A DNA stretch of 64,000 bases from the NCBI RefSeq assembly GCF_002531725.1, contig NZ_NWSQ01000014.1, positions 124,001 through 188,000 on the forward strand, given 5' to 3'. Both the position numbers and the translations under genes were made by a program. This document shows positions 8,417-16,503 of this stretch, in pieces. How positions within the stretch are numbered: position 1 is the stretch's first letter; each line of letters opens with the position of its first letter. Under the pieces are notes generated by a model. It ran no database searches. It had not been told where the DNA came from and was given only the letters and a program-made list of their open reading frames with translations. Source of the DNA: Rhizobium sp. L43 (lineage in GTDB: Bacteria > Pseudomonadota > Alphaproteobacteria > Rhizobiales > Rhizobiaceae).

Positions 8417-9856
8417 TTACACTTCTGGAATTGCTCCGGTCGCGTTCACCCGCAGCTTCCCGGCGATCTCGGTGGCGACGAAGAAGGCATGCTCGGTCAC
8501 CTGCGGCAGGCCCATCAGTTCGCCGAACGTACCGCGCGCCAAGGGGCCGGAGATCAGCAGCGAAGGATCTGCCTTTCCGGACGGGCCGATCGCCTCCGAG
8601 CGCTCGGTGCAGGCAAGGCCGAGGCCTGTGGGATCAAGCGACAGGTGACCGCTTGCGGCCAACGCCGCGAGCCAGGGCTGGGTTTCGAGAATGCCGCCAT
8701 GGGCCGGGCCGGTGGTGACGACGACGGCGTCATAACTCCGCTCCAGCGGCTGGCGCTGATGGCGCGGCTGCAGGGCGCAGACGATGCGCTCGCCTTCGAT
8801 GCGCGCATCGGCGACCGAGCCGGCGAGAATCTCGAGGCGGTCGGCAGCAACCGCGGTGTCGAGCACGGCCTCGACCTGCGGCGCGATCCGGAAACGGTGC
8901 ACGTCCCAATAGGGACGCAGATGGCGGACGAGACGGCGGCGTTCGGCAACCGGCAGCGCCTGCCAGAGATCATATCCCTGCGCCCGCACCTGGTCGATCA
9001 CGCCGTGCCAGCTGATGCCCTCAGCCTTCGCCGCTTTTATGGCGGTGCGGATCGCTGCCAGCAGCGACACGGCAGACGGGGCCGAATCGGAGACGAAATC
9101 GCCGAAGAGCGGCTGCGGCACCGGCGGATGCCCGCGCGACCGCAGGCCACGGCGCGAGATTGATGTCACCGGACCGTCATGCCCGCGTTCAGCCAGCGAG
9201 GCGATGACATCGGCAGCCGTCAGGCCGTTGCCGATGACCAGCACCCGGTCATGCGGGCGGATCACGTCGAGCGCGCCCGGCTTGGTGGTATCGGCGACGA
9301 AACGGGGATGGGCTGCAAGCCGGCTCGCGAGCCGGCCGGGGGCTGCGGGCGGCGGGTGGCTGGTGGCGATCGCAACGATATCGGCCTCGGTGACGCCGCC
9401 TTTGTCGTCGCGGATCGTCCAGCGGCCGGCATGGCGCTCAACGCTGGTCACGGCGGCGCGGCGATGACGCACGTCGCCATCTTCCAGCAACGGTTTCAGC
9501 AGGCAGGCGACGTAATCGCCGAACAGCCGACGCCGCGGGAAGAGCGAGCCATCGGGCCGTTTTGCCCCAGGGTCGTCGGCGACGGCGTCGCGGGCTTCGA
9601 TCCAGGCCTGGAATTCGCCGATGGCGTCGGGCTGCAGGCTCATCTTGGCGGCTGGAACATTGATGCGATGGGCCGGATCTGTTGTGTCATAGGCAAGGCC
9701 GCGGCCGAGCTCGGCGCGCGGCTCGAAGACCAGGATGACGGGACGCTCGCCGCGGCTCGTTCGGCCGAGATGATAGGCGACACCTGCGCCGGAGACACCG
9801 CCGCCGATGATGGCGATAACGGGCGGTTCGAACGTCGGAGATGGCTTGGAATGCAT
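8417..9856 (-). CDS. FAD/NAD(P)-binding protein, YdhS-like
   Basis: About 479 residues starting MHSKPSPTFEPP. An N-terminal dinucleotide-binding motif IIGGGVSGAGVA (about residues 16-27) is followed by a second one, VLVIGNGLTAADV, and by VVTTGPAHGG near the C-terminal FAD contact. This layout matches the uncharacterised YdhS/HI0933-related family that often replaces or accompanies amino-acid hydroxylase-like oxidoreductases. The substrate is unknown. Possible starts are the ATGs at 9856 and 9871; neither has a clear ribosome site, and the region further upstream is Arg-rich and unlike the family. The gene stands alone between the EamA transporter and the OsmC gene, all on the minus strand. 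Confidence 0.8.
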   Translation of the reverse strand: MHSKPSPTFEPPVIAIIGGGVSGAGVAYHLGRTSRGERPVILVFEPRAELGRGLAYDTTDPAHRINVPAAKMSLQPDAIGEFQAWIEARDAVADDPGAKRPDGSLFPRRRLFGDYVACLLKPLLEDGDVRHRRAAVTSVERHAGRWTIRDDKGGVTEADIVAIATSHPPPAAPGRLASRLAAHPRFVADTTKPGALDVIRPHDRVLVIGNGLTAADVIASLAERGHDGPVTSISRRGLRSRGHPPVPQPLFGDFVSDSAPSAVSLLAAIRTAIKAAKAEGISWHGVIDQVRAQGYDLWQALPVAERRRLVRHLRPYWDVHRFRIAPQVEAVLDTAVAADRLEILAGSVADARIEGERIVCALQPRHQRQPLERSYDAVVVTTGPAHGGILETQPWLAALAASGHLSLDPTGLGLACTERSEAIGPSGKADPSLLISGPLARGTFGELMGLPQVTEHAFFVATEIAGKLRVNATGAIPEV

Positions 9857-9951
9857 GGCGGCCGGGATCATTGCTTTCGATGCCGGAAGCATAGAAGCCG
9901 GGCAGCGGCCGCGCAATCCTTCCGCCACCATTGTCTATAATTTTTATAGGC

Positions 9952-10380
9952 TTATCCCGATATCGTCATCGAAAAATCCGGGTTGCCGCGGATTGTATTG
10001 CTCACCGTGCAGATCTCATCCTCCGCGGCATGGACGATCTTGCGCCGGCTTTCCTCATCGATATCACCCTTGATCGAGAAGGCGATGTTGAACCTGGCAA
10101 CGCGCGAAAGGCCCTCCGTCGCCTTCTCGCCGGTGACGTCGGCGGTGATCTCGCTGATCTTGTCGAGAATGCCCATCTGGCTGGCGGCCATGCGGGCGCT
10201 GAGCACCAGGCAGGCCGACAGCGAGGAATAAAGCAGGTCGAGCGGGTTGAAGCCCGGCTGCGACGGCGACGTGACAATATCGATCTCGCCCTTGGTGGCG
10301 GAGGTGACATGCGGAAAACCGGTGCGGCCGAGAACGGCGGTGGCGCCGGTCGGGCGGGGACGGGCCTTGAGATCGACCAT
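9952..10380 (-). CDS. OsmC-family peroxiredoxin-like protein
   Basis: A 142-residue protein with the two cysteines of OsmC/Ohr-type hydroperoxide reductases, C57 in LSACLVLSA and C124 in EICTVSNT, and the domain signature PSQPGFNPLDLLYSSL. Members reduce organic hydroperoxides in the cytoplasm using a thiol cycle. The ATG at 10380 has GAGAGGAG 8 bases upstream. The divergent neighbour is the Ku operon behind a stress promoter; I found no matching stress promoter for this gene itself. It could belong to the general OsmC group rather than the Ohr group. Confidence 0.85.
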   Translation of the reverse strand: MVDLKARPRPTGATAVLGRTGFPHVTSATKGEIDIVTSPSQPGFNPLDLLYSSLSACLVLSARMAASQMGILDKISEITADVTGEKATEGLSRVARFNIAFSIKGDIDEESRRKIVHAAEDEICTVSNTIRGNPDFSMTISG

Positions 10381-10461
10381 GAAGAACTCCTCTCGTGAAC
10401 ATTCTGCAGATGGCAAATTTGCGCCCGGCACCGCACCGGGCAACGGCTGCCCGCCGGTTTC

Positions 10462-10486
10462 GGAACCTTTCCATCCGTCAGCAGTT
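10462..10486 (+). promoter_or_regulatory. General stress (EcfG/RpoE2-type) promoter for the Ku operon
   Basis: GGAAC at 10462-10466, 16 bases, then aGTT at 10483-10486. The alphaproteobacterial general-stress consensus is GGAAC-N16/17-cGTT; only the non-core base before GTT differs. The first downstream start codon is at 10527, a normal leader distance. Confidence 0.72.
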
Positions 10487-10526
10487 GATTACACCTGAAC
10501 GAAATCAGTGACAAAGGTGGATTGCG

Positions 10527-10787
10527 ATGGCGCATGTCCGCAGAATGGATCGGCAAGGCGGGCGCATGGACGCCCGCGATCGGCTGATCGTCGCGCTCTA
10601 TGCACAGCTGAAGGCCGAGCGGGAAACACGCGAGACGCTGGAATGGGCGATCCGCAACGGCGCCGTCTCGCAGGCGGTGCTGGAGGCGATTGCCGCCGAT
10701 CCGGTTCCCGTCGTCACCAGCGAGGATATCGCCTCGGTGGAGAAGATCATCGCGCTGGACGAGCGGCGCAAAACAAATCGGAATTAG
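10527..10787 (+). CDS. Small conserved-looking hypothetical protein
   Basis: An 86-residue soluble protein, first gene after the stress-type promoter. The central part (RDRLIVALYAQLKAERETRETLEWAI) is helical and charged. There is no membrane segment or known motif. AAAGGTGG precedes the ATG by about 8 bases; an internal ATG at 10566 (MDARDRLI) is a possible alternative start. It is followed 55 bases later by the DUF2188 gene and then Ku, all in one direction, so a role in stress response or DNA repair is only an inference from position. Confidence 0.55.
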   Translation: MAHVRRMDRQGGRMDARDRLIVALYAQLKAERETRETLEWAIRNGAVSQAVLEAIAADPVPVVTSEDIASVEKIIALDERRKTNRN

Positions 10788-10842
10788 AGTATGATGGCGA
10801 CGCCGTCATGCTCCCTATCTCATTGAGAAGAGGAGATTCGAA

Positions 10843-11076
10843 ATGGCCGATATCACCTATCAGGTCGTGCCGCATGACAATGGCTGGGCCTATAAGCTCG
10901 GCGACACGCTGTCGGAAACCTATGCGACGGCGGATGAAGCGATTGTTCACGCCAGGGACGCCGCGTCGCGTCAGAAGATCGGCGATGGCGACGCGCTGCT
11001 TGCCTATCCCGCGCCCGACGGCCGCGGCTGGGCATTCCAGGAACTCGAAACCGACAAGAGCAACAGTCGGCTCTGA
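10843..11076 (+). CDS. DUF2188-family protein
   Basis: A 77-residue protein with the DUF2188 pattern: a beta strand ending in DNGWAYKLGD, an Ala-rich helix TADEAIVHARDAASRQ, and the ending GRGWAFQELE. The family is small, cytosolic and of unknown function, and it is often found near stress and DNA-repair genes in rhizobia. GAGAAGAGGAG lies just upstream of the ATG. Only 18 bases separate its stop from the Ku gene, so the two are very likely co-transcribed. Confidence 0.8.
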   Translation: MADITYQVVPHDNGWAYKLGDTLSETYATADEAIVHARDAASRQKIGDGDALLAYPAPDGRGWAFQELETDKSNSRL

Positions 11077-11094
11077 TTTGCGACGGAGGATGGA

Positions 11095-11946
11095 ATGGCC
11101 GCGCGGGCAAGCTGGAAGGGTCATCTGAAGGTGGGCGACCTTGCCTGCGCCGTCGGGCTTTACACCGCCATTTCCTCCTCCGACCGCGTCTCCTTCAATA
11201 TCATCAACCGCAGGACCGGCCATCGGGTGGAACGGCAATTCGTCGACAGCGAGACCGGCAAACCGGTCGAGCGGGACGACCAGGTCAAGGGCTACCAGAT
11301 GGAGAATGGCGATTACCTCGTCATCGAGGGCGACGAGATCGCTCAACTCATGCCGGAAAGCGACAAGGTGCTGAATATCAAGGCTTTCATCGGCTACGAC
11401 GATATCGACAAGCTTTATTTCGACCGGCCTTATTACCTCGCCCCGGTCGACGAGCATGACGAAGAGGCGCTGCTGCTGATTGCCAGGGGCATGCGCGACG
11501 GCAAGGTCGCGGCTCTGGCCGAAGCCGTGCTGTTCCGGCGCAACCGGACGCTGCTGATCCGTCCGCATGACGACTGTATCGTCGCGACGATGCTGAACTT
11601 CGACTATGAGGTGCGTTCGGCCGACACCGTCTTCAAGGACATTCCCGACATCACGTTCGACAAGGAGATGATCGCGCTTGCCGGCCATATCATCGGCACC
11701 AAGCAGGGCAGTTTCGAACCGAGCGAATATGTGGATCGCTATGAGGCTGCCCTCGTCGAACTGGTGAAGGCGAAGATCGATGGCCGGGCACCACCGAAGA
11801 AGAAACAGCCGCCGGAACGCAAGGTCGTCGACCTGATGGAAGCCCTGCGCCAGAGTGCCGGCATGAGCGGCAAGAGCTCGGCAAAAAAGCCGCCGGCGAA
11901 GAAGGCGCCGGCGCGCAGCGACAGCCCCAGCAAAAAGGCGGGCTGA
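11095..11946 (+). CDS. ku: Ku protein (non-homologous end joining), copy 1
   Basis: A 283-residue bacterial Ku. The family start RASWKGHLKVGDLACAVGLY, the ring strands FNIINRRTGHRVERQFVD and the signature QVKGYQ are clear, and the beta-barrel continues to about residue 235. The C-terminal tail is rich in Lys and Ala (KKPPAKKAPARSD), as in Ku proteins whose basic tail helps DNA threading. Ku binds double-strand ends and recruits LigD; no ligD gene is in the window. It is the third gene of an operon behind a general-stress promoter. A second Ku gene faces it and ends 102 bases away. It differs strongly in sequence from that copy, so this is not a recent duplication. Confidence 0.93.
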   Translation: MAARASWKGHLKVGDLACAVGLYTAISSSDRVSFNIINRRTGHRVERQFVDSETGKPVERDDQVKGYQMENGDYLVIEGDEIAQLMPESDKVLNIKAFIGYDDIDKLYFDRPYYLAPVDEHDEEALLLIARGMRDGKVAALAEAVLFRRNRTLLIRPHDDCIVATMLNFDYEVRSADTVFKDIPDITFDKEMIALAGHIIGTKQGSFEPSEYVDRYEAALVELVKAKIDGRAPPKKKQPPERKVVDLMEALRQSAGMSGKSSAKKPPAKKAPARSDSPSKKAG

Positions 11947-12048
11947 GAGGGCTCTGGAAACCACTCGATGCCTTGCCGAGAAATCGCTGGGACGGTTTTT
12001 TCCAGCGGCAAAACCGCTCGAGAAGAAGCGATAGAGGATTGACCGTTC

Positions 12049-12855
12049 TTAACGCGGCGGCTTCCGCTCGCCCTCCGCGGCCAGGCTCTTTTTCAGCGCA
12101 TCCATGATATTGATGACGTTGCCGGTCGATTTCACCGGTGCGGGTTTTTTCGCCGGCGCGGCTTTCTTCAGGCTCTTCTGCTTGCCGCGGATCATCGACT
12201 TCAGGCGCTTCTGGATCGGATCCTGTACCATGGCCGGGCTCCAATCTTTCGTCTCTTCCTTCACCAGTTGCGTCATCAGCGTCAGCAGCTTGCTGTCGAT
12301 CTCCGCCTTGCCGTCGATCTCGGCCACCGGTTCGCGCACCTCGTCGCCATAACGCAGGGTCCACAGAACGATGCCCTTGCCCTGCGGCTCCAGGAGAACG
12401 GCACGCTCGCGCCGATAGAGAACAAGGCGGGCGATGCCGACCACATTATTGGCCTTCATCGCCTCGCGGATGACACAGAAGGCTTCCACCCCGACCTTGT
12501 CCTCGGGGGCGAGAAAATGCGGTTTGTCGTACCAGATCCAATCGATCGAGCCGCGCGGCACGAATGTGTCGATATCGATGGTGCGGGTGCTTTCGAGCCC
12601 GACCTCCTCGATCTCTTCGTCTTCGAGCAGGACATAGTCGTCCTCGCCGCGCGGATAACCTTTCACCTGGTCCCGATCGGCCACCGGCTTGTGGGTGACG
12701 CTGTCGACATAGCGGCTTTCGACGCGGTTCTTCGTCTGGCGATTGAGCACATGGAAACGCACCTTGTTGCTTTCGGTCGTCGCCGGCGTCAGCGAGACGG
12801 CGGCGGTGACGAGCGAGAGCTTGAGATAACCTTTCCAGAATGTCTGACGCGCCAT
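12049..12855 (-). CDS. ku: Ku protein (non-homologous end joining), copy 2
   Basis: A 268-residue Ku starting MARQTFWKGYLKLSLV, with the strands FHVLNRQTKNRVESRYVD and DQVKGYPRGEDDYVLLEDEE, and a basic tail (KKAAPAKKPAPVKS) followed by VINIMDALKKSLA. The ATG at 12855 is chosen because GGGAGGCAGGA stands just before it and the family starts there. The gene is convergent with the other Ku copy, and it has its own perfect stress promoter. Bacterial Ku works as a dimer; in Sinorhizobium meliloti adjacent Ku3 and Ku4 are proposed to act together, so a heterodimer is a reasonable hypothesis here. Confidence 0.93.
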   Translation of the reverse strand: MARQTFWKGYLKLSLVTAAVSLTPATTESNKVRFHVLNRQTKNRVESRYVDSVTHKPVADRDQVKGYPRGEDDYVLLEDEEIEEVGLESTRTIDIDTFVPRGSIDWIWYDKPHFLAPEDKVGVEAFCVIREAMKANNVVGIARLVLYRRERAVLLEPQGKGIVLWTLRYGDEVREPVAEIDGKAEIDSKLLTLMTQLVKEETKDWSPAMVQDPIQKRLKSMIRGKQKSLKKAAPAKKPAPVKSTGNVINIMDALKKSLAAEGERKPPR

Positions 12856-12894
12856 GTCTGTCCTGCCTCCCGGACACGGTTGGGCATTGTTATC

Positions 12895-12919
12895 AACGGC
12901 GGAACCGGTCTTTGGTTCC
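12895..12919 (-). promoter_or_regulatory. General stress (EcfG/RpoE2-type) promoter for Ku copy 2
   Basis: Read on the minus strand: GGAAC (12919-12915), exactly 16 bases, CGTT (12898-12895). This is a full match to the GGAAC-N16-CGTT consensus, 40 bases upstream of the Ku start codon at 12855. Confidence 0.82.
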
Positions 12920-13353
12920 GGGAGCTGAATGAGGTTTCGATTGACGACAGCAGCCAAGGTGCCGCTGGCGCTGCAGGAGTGCGATCGCGCCGCCCTGCGG
13001 GTTGGACCAGTGGGCGCGACATATTGGAAGGTTCAGCAAACTGGATTCGAGGAATGATATGGCTTAGAGTGGCGCCACATGGCGGGCTCAAGCAGGAACT
13101 GAAGCAATAACTAATTGATCCAGTTCACTAATTTTGCAAAGACCATGCACTGCAGGAAGAGCTGCGTGTCGGCTGTTTTGGATTGTGGGAGTGGTCAACC
13201 GATCGAACCGTAACGTTTCTGATGGGTCGTAGACAGAAACCAGTGTCGATGATTTCGATGCCGCATGCAGAGTCCGACAGAGGTAAATTGTAATTTTGGC
13301 TCAGTCCTATTTCGAATAGGAACATCCCCGAACATGAGATAGAAGAGCTCTTA
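12920..13353. other. Non-coding gap before the polysaccharide polymerase
   Basis: About 430 bp without a credible gene; a 65-codon minus frame at 13128-13325 has no ribosome site or family look. A short palindrome CCTATT-TCG-AATAGG lies at 13306-13320, 34 bases before the next start codon, and could be a regulator site. Confidence 0.55.
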
Positions 13354-14688
13354 ATGGCGATACAAGACGCGTCTACAGCACGGGACTATTATCAGGGCAG
13401 CCACCGCCGGCGGACTGCTTCCAGATGGCGTGTCAGACGGGACGTGCTGGCGAAGCTGGTTCTTACTGTCGCATTTTACGCAGCGCTTTGGCGGGCGACC
13501 GGCATGTGGTACGGCCTGCCGGCAAATTTCGATGAGGGCGCATCGGTAGACCCGCTTCCGATGAAGTTGATGCTCTACAGCCTTATCCCGTTGTCCGGTT
13601 TGTATTTCCTGTTGGAGCAGCGGCAATTCATAAGGACCTTTTCAAGGATTTCGCCCCTGATCGGGGTCGTTGCCATTTCCTGCCTGACATCAATCGCCTT
13701 CTCGATCGACAAAGGTGCGTCTCTCAAGGGCTTGGCCGCCGTCATCGTTCTCGCGGTTCCACCGCTTCTTTTTCGCGCGCGGTACGGCAATGTGGAAGCA
13801 TTTCGCGTCCTGGGGCGTTTTGCGATCGCGGCTGCATTTATCAACGTTCTCTATACCGCCGCTTTCCCGCAATTCGCCATCATGCGCGGCAGCTATGCCG
13901 GCATGGTAAAGGGAGCGTTTTACCACAAGAATACGTTGGGACAGTTTTGCTCGGTCAGCTTTGTTTGTCTGTTGTCGACGCAGAAGCTGGGCCGGCTTCG
14001 TTACAGCACGCTGGTACGATGGGCTGCGATGCTTTGCCTCCTCGCTTTGATTGTAGCGACAAAGTCCTCGACAGCGGTTGTTTTGACGATGTTCGGAAGT
14101 ATCATGCTGTATGCGATCCGAATTATCCACGTCTATCCAAATCGCCTATTTCGCTCATTTGTCGTCGCTCTGCTGTTTCTTCTTGTGGGTTTTGGCGCCA
14201 GTTTCATCTATCTAGGTGTGGCCTCTGCCGTTGCTGAAGCTTTCGGCAAAGACCTTACTTTCTCGGGGCGCACCAACATCTGGGAACAGCTGTTTCCGCT
14301 GATATGGGATAGGCCCATAACTGGCTATGGCTTTGCGATGTTCCGCCAGCCAGACGTCATGGAAGAATATGTCAAGGTGACGTTCGACGCCCGGTCGACG
14401 CACAACACCTATCTCGAACTTGCCCTCAACATCGGCATTCCCGGTGTCAGTGCATGGGTCGTGTTCTTGGTGACCCGTCTGTTCCGGAAGATGACAATCG
14501 TCGAATCCGATCAAGAGCAATCGGGCGCCAGACGGAAGGAGATCGTGATTGTCATCCTGATCATGCTTGGATCGATGACAGAGGCCGGGATGATGCTCGC
14601 ACCGTTCATTCTCTGGCCACACACCGTGATTGCCCTCTCCGAACTGCGTCCGCGGCTGTTGGCAAACCGGAGACCGCGCGAGGCTTGA
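13354..14688 (+). CDS. O-antigen ligase / Wzy-type polysaccharide polymerase
   Basis: A 444-residue inner-membrane protein with about ten hydrophobic segments. It carries the Wzy_C/O-antigen-ligase signatures: the large periplasmic loop after AVAEAFGKDLTFSGRTNIWEQL, the RPITGYGFAMF motif and the downstream HNTYLELALNIGIPG, where the His is usually functional. YHKNTLGQF is the conserved first-loop motif. Such proteins polymerise or ligate lipid-linked oligosaccharides in the periplasm and are close to ExoQ of rhizobial succinoglycan systems. Neighbours are a beta-helix protein and an acyltransferase, which support a surface polysaccharide role. No glycosyltransferase or flippase is adjacent, so the polymer is unknown. 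Confidence 0.85.
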   Translation: MAIQDASTARDYYQGSHRRRTASRWRVRRDVLAKLVLTVAFYAALWRATGMWYGLPANFDEGASVDPLPMKLMLYSLIPLSGLYFLLEQRQFIRTFSRISPLIGVVAISCLTSIAFSIDKGASLKGLAAVIVLAVPPLLFRARYGNVEAFRVLGRFAIAAAFINVLYTAAFPQFAIMRGSYAGMVKGAFYHKNTLGQFCSVSFVCLLSTQKLGRLRYSTLVRWAAMLCLLALIVATKSSTAVVLTMFGSIMLYAIRIIHVYPNRLFRSFVVALLFLLVGFGASFIYLGVASAVAEAFGKDLTFSGRTNIWEQLFPLIWDRPITGYGFAMFRQPDVMEEYVKVTFDARSTHNTYLELALNIGIPGVSAWVVFLVTRLFRKMTIVESDQEQSGARRKEIVIVILIMLGSMTEAGMMLAPFILWPHTVIALSELRPRLLANRRPREA

Positions 14689-14715
14689 CGGCGGCTCGCT
14701 GGTCTCAGTGCGGCG

Positions 14716-15861
14716 TCAAGTCGAGAGATAGCGTTTCTGCCAAGGCAGCATGCTTTCTTGCCATGCGCGCGGCGTGAAATCGTCATAGGCCGTCTCGGCG
14801 ATCGCCAGCATCCAATTCTGCTCCTTGCGGGCCAGCAAGACGCATGACAATTCCATGCCGGGTTCGATCGCAATGGAGGGCCGGTTGGCGCCTGGAATGT
14901 CGATCCCCTTGTCACGCCACTGGATGCGGATTTCGTCGGGCTCGGAAGTCCATTCGCCGGAGGAAACGGAAACCTTTCCATCGGGTTTGACGCGAAGCGG
15001 CGGCGGCGTGACGTTCAGAAAGCTGCCGTCGTTGAGATAGTTGCCGTCGACTTCCCCCGCCGTCGCCTTGCCGTTTCCCTTCAGAACGATGTCCTGCTTG
15101 CACCGCAGGAATATGTTGCGTCGAAAGCTTCCGGACCATGGCCGATTGGCGAAAAAGCCGATCTCACATTCGCTGATCACGTTATCGTGGATATTCATGT
15201 CTTTGCGAAATGCCCGGTTTTGGTCCGAGTAACCGCTCAAACTCACGCCGCGATTGCTGTTCTCGATCCTGTTGTCATAAACATGGTGGCCGGCATGGTC
15301 GACTTGATCGCCAACTCCGTAGCCGAAGGAATAATCGTTCATCCTCCCGTCGCGCATGACGTTGCTGCGCACGACGGCATCGTCCCCGATCGATGAAAAG
15401 GAGAAGTTTTTTCCGCCGATGAAATTATATTCAACGCGGTATTGTCGCGTTCTGCCGCAAACCAGCGCCCCCTTGTTGGATGTGCTGGTCGGCGACTGAA
15501 GAAAAAGATTGCCCCGGACCACCACATTGGAACTCACATTGCGGTCGTCGTTTTCATAGGCGAATTGGCAACAATCCGCTCCCTGGCCGGGCGCCGCGCC
15601 GACGCGGTTGTTCTCCAGCAACACGTCCGAGGTCATCGTCAGGTAAATGCCGTCACCGCGTACATTCTCGGTCTCGCAGCGCCTTATGACGAGATTCCTG
15701 CCGTTGTGAAATTTGAAGCCGCGGGGAGAATTCTTGACGATCACATCTTCGATCACCGTATCGGAAAACACCTGATAGGCCAGGCCGATGTCCTCGGCGC
15801 CGTCGATGACCTGCCCCCGGGTGGATGCACCGTGAATTTTCTTTCGCAAGATGGCGGTCAT
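14716..15861 (-). CDS. Right-handed parallel beta-helix protein
   Basis: A 381-residue protein with repeated short strands typical of a parallel beta-helix (VIEDVIVKNSPRGFKFHNG, NLVIRRCETENVRGDGIYL, DVLLENNRVG, NVVVRGNLFLQ, AVVRSNVMRDG, HHVYDNRIENSNRGVSL). This fold is shared by pectate lyases, alginate epimerases and tail-spike hydrolases. No signal peptide is visible, so it may act in the cytoplasm or be exported by type I or another route. A C-terminal module after about residue 280 is different. It is convergent with the polymerase, ending 28 bp from it. Role in trimming, lysing or modifying the polymer is inference from fold and neighbours. Confidence 0.75.
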   Translation of the reverse strand: MTAILRKKIHGASTRGQVIDGAEDIGLAYQVFSDTVIEDVIVKNSPRGFKFHNGRNLVIRRCETENVRGDGIYLTMTSDVLLENNRVGAAPGQGADCCQFAYENDDRNVSSNVVVRGNLFLQSPTSTSNKGALVCGRTRQYRVEYNFIGGKNFSFSSIGDDAVVRSNVMRDGRMNDYSFGYGVGDQVDHAGHHVYDNRIENSNRGVSLSGYSDQNRAFRKDMNIHDNVISECEIGFFANRPWSGSFRRNIFLRCKQDIVLKGNGKATAGEVDGNYLNDGSFLNVTPPPLRVKPDGKVSVSSGEWTSEPDEIRIQWRDKGIDIPGANRPSIAIEPGMELSCVLLARKEQNWMLAIAETAYDDFTPRAWQESMLPWQKRYLST

Positions 15862-16503
15862 CGGATCTCCATTCGATACGGTTGCAGCTCGTCATAATGA
15901 GGGGTCGTGTGGCGGATGTTTGAATATCGGAAAATTATCTTGACCTGAACGACCGCTGGGAAATCGATGTCAATAGACCCCAGACATCCCCGCAATCCGT
16001 ATCGCGCAAATCATGCCTGCGCTTGCGTTTTATCGGGTTCGGCCCCATCGGCCGGAACGTCTGTCCATCCGTGCGCTCCGACCTGGGAGCGCTTGTCGGC
16101 ACAGTGCCGGTCACACCTTCGCCCAATTTGGCCTGCAAGCCGTCTTGGCAATGCCGCGCTGCGTTTCAGCAGTCAATGTTAAATCGCCCGTCAGGCTCTA
16201 TGGCCTGAGTTGTGGAACCGTTGAAAGGCAGCTGTAGAATGTGCCCTTTAGTTGAATCCCTGTCGAAATGAGAAGCGGATTGATATCGCTCTCCTTGTCG
16301 CCGGCTTCATCGGACGAATGGTAAAATAGGCAATACCCCGAAAACCCCGATGACCTTGCGGCCGCTGCGCTGACCCCAGAGGTCGTCTCTCGCTATGGCC
16401 GAAAGCCCGTCTAAGGCGAGTGATTTTCATATTACCTTGATGCTGGTTGCATCTTGAACGGTCTCACGGTACGAAGTTCCGGGAGGCCAAATCGAGGCCA
16501 AAA
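15862..16503. other. Non-coding gap upstream of the acyltransferase
   Basis: About 640 bp. Several overlapping short frames (15967-16237) have no ribosome sites and look like translations of a Cys/Pro/Arg-rich non-coding stretch. I see no tRNA or repeat. It presumably holds the divergent promoters of the beta-helix and acyltransferase genes. Confidence 0.55.

Noticed and set aside
13128..13325. 65-codon minus frame in the gap before the polymerase
   Set aside because: No ribosome site and no protein-like pattern; kept as non-coding.
15967..16237. Three overlapping plus frames of 61-74 codons
   Set aside because: Overlapping in different frames, Cys/Pro/Arg-rich, no ribosome site. Looks non-coding.
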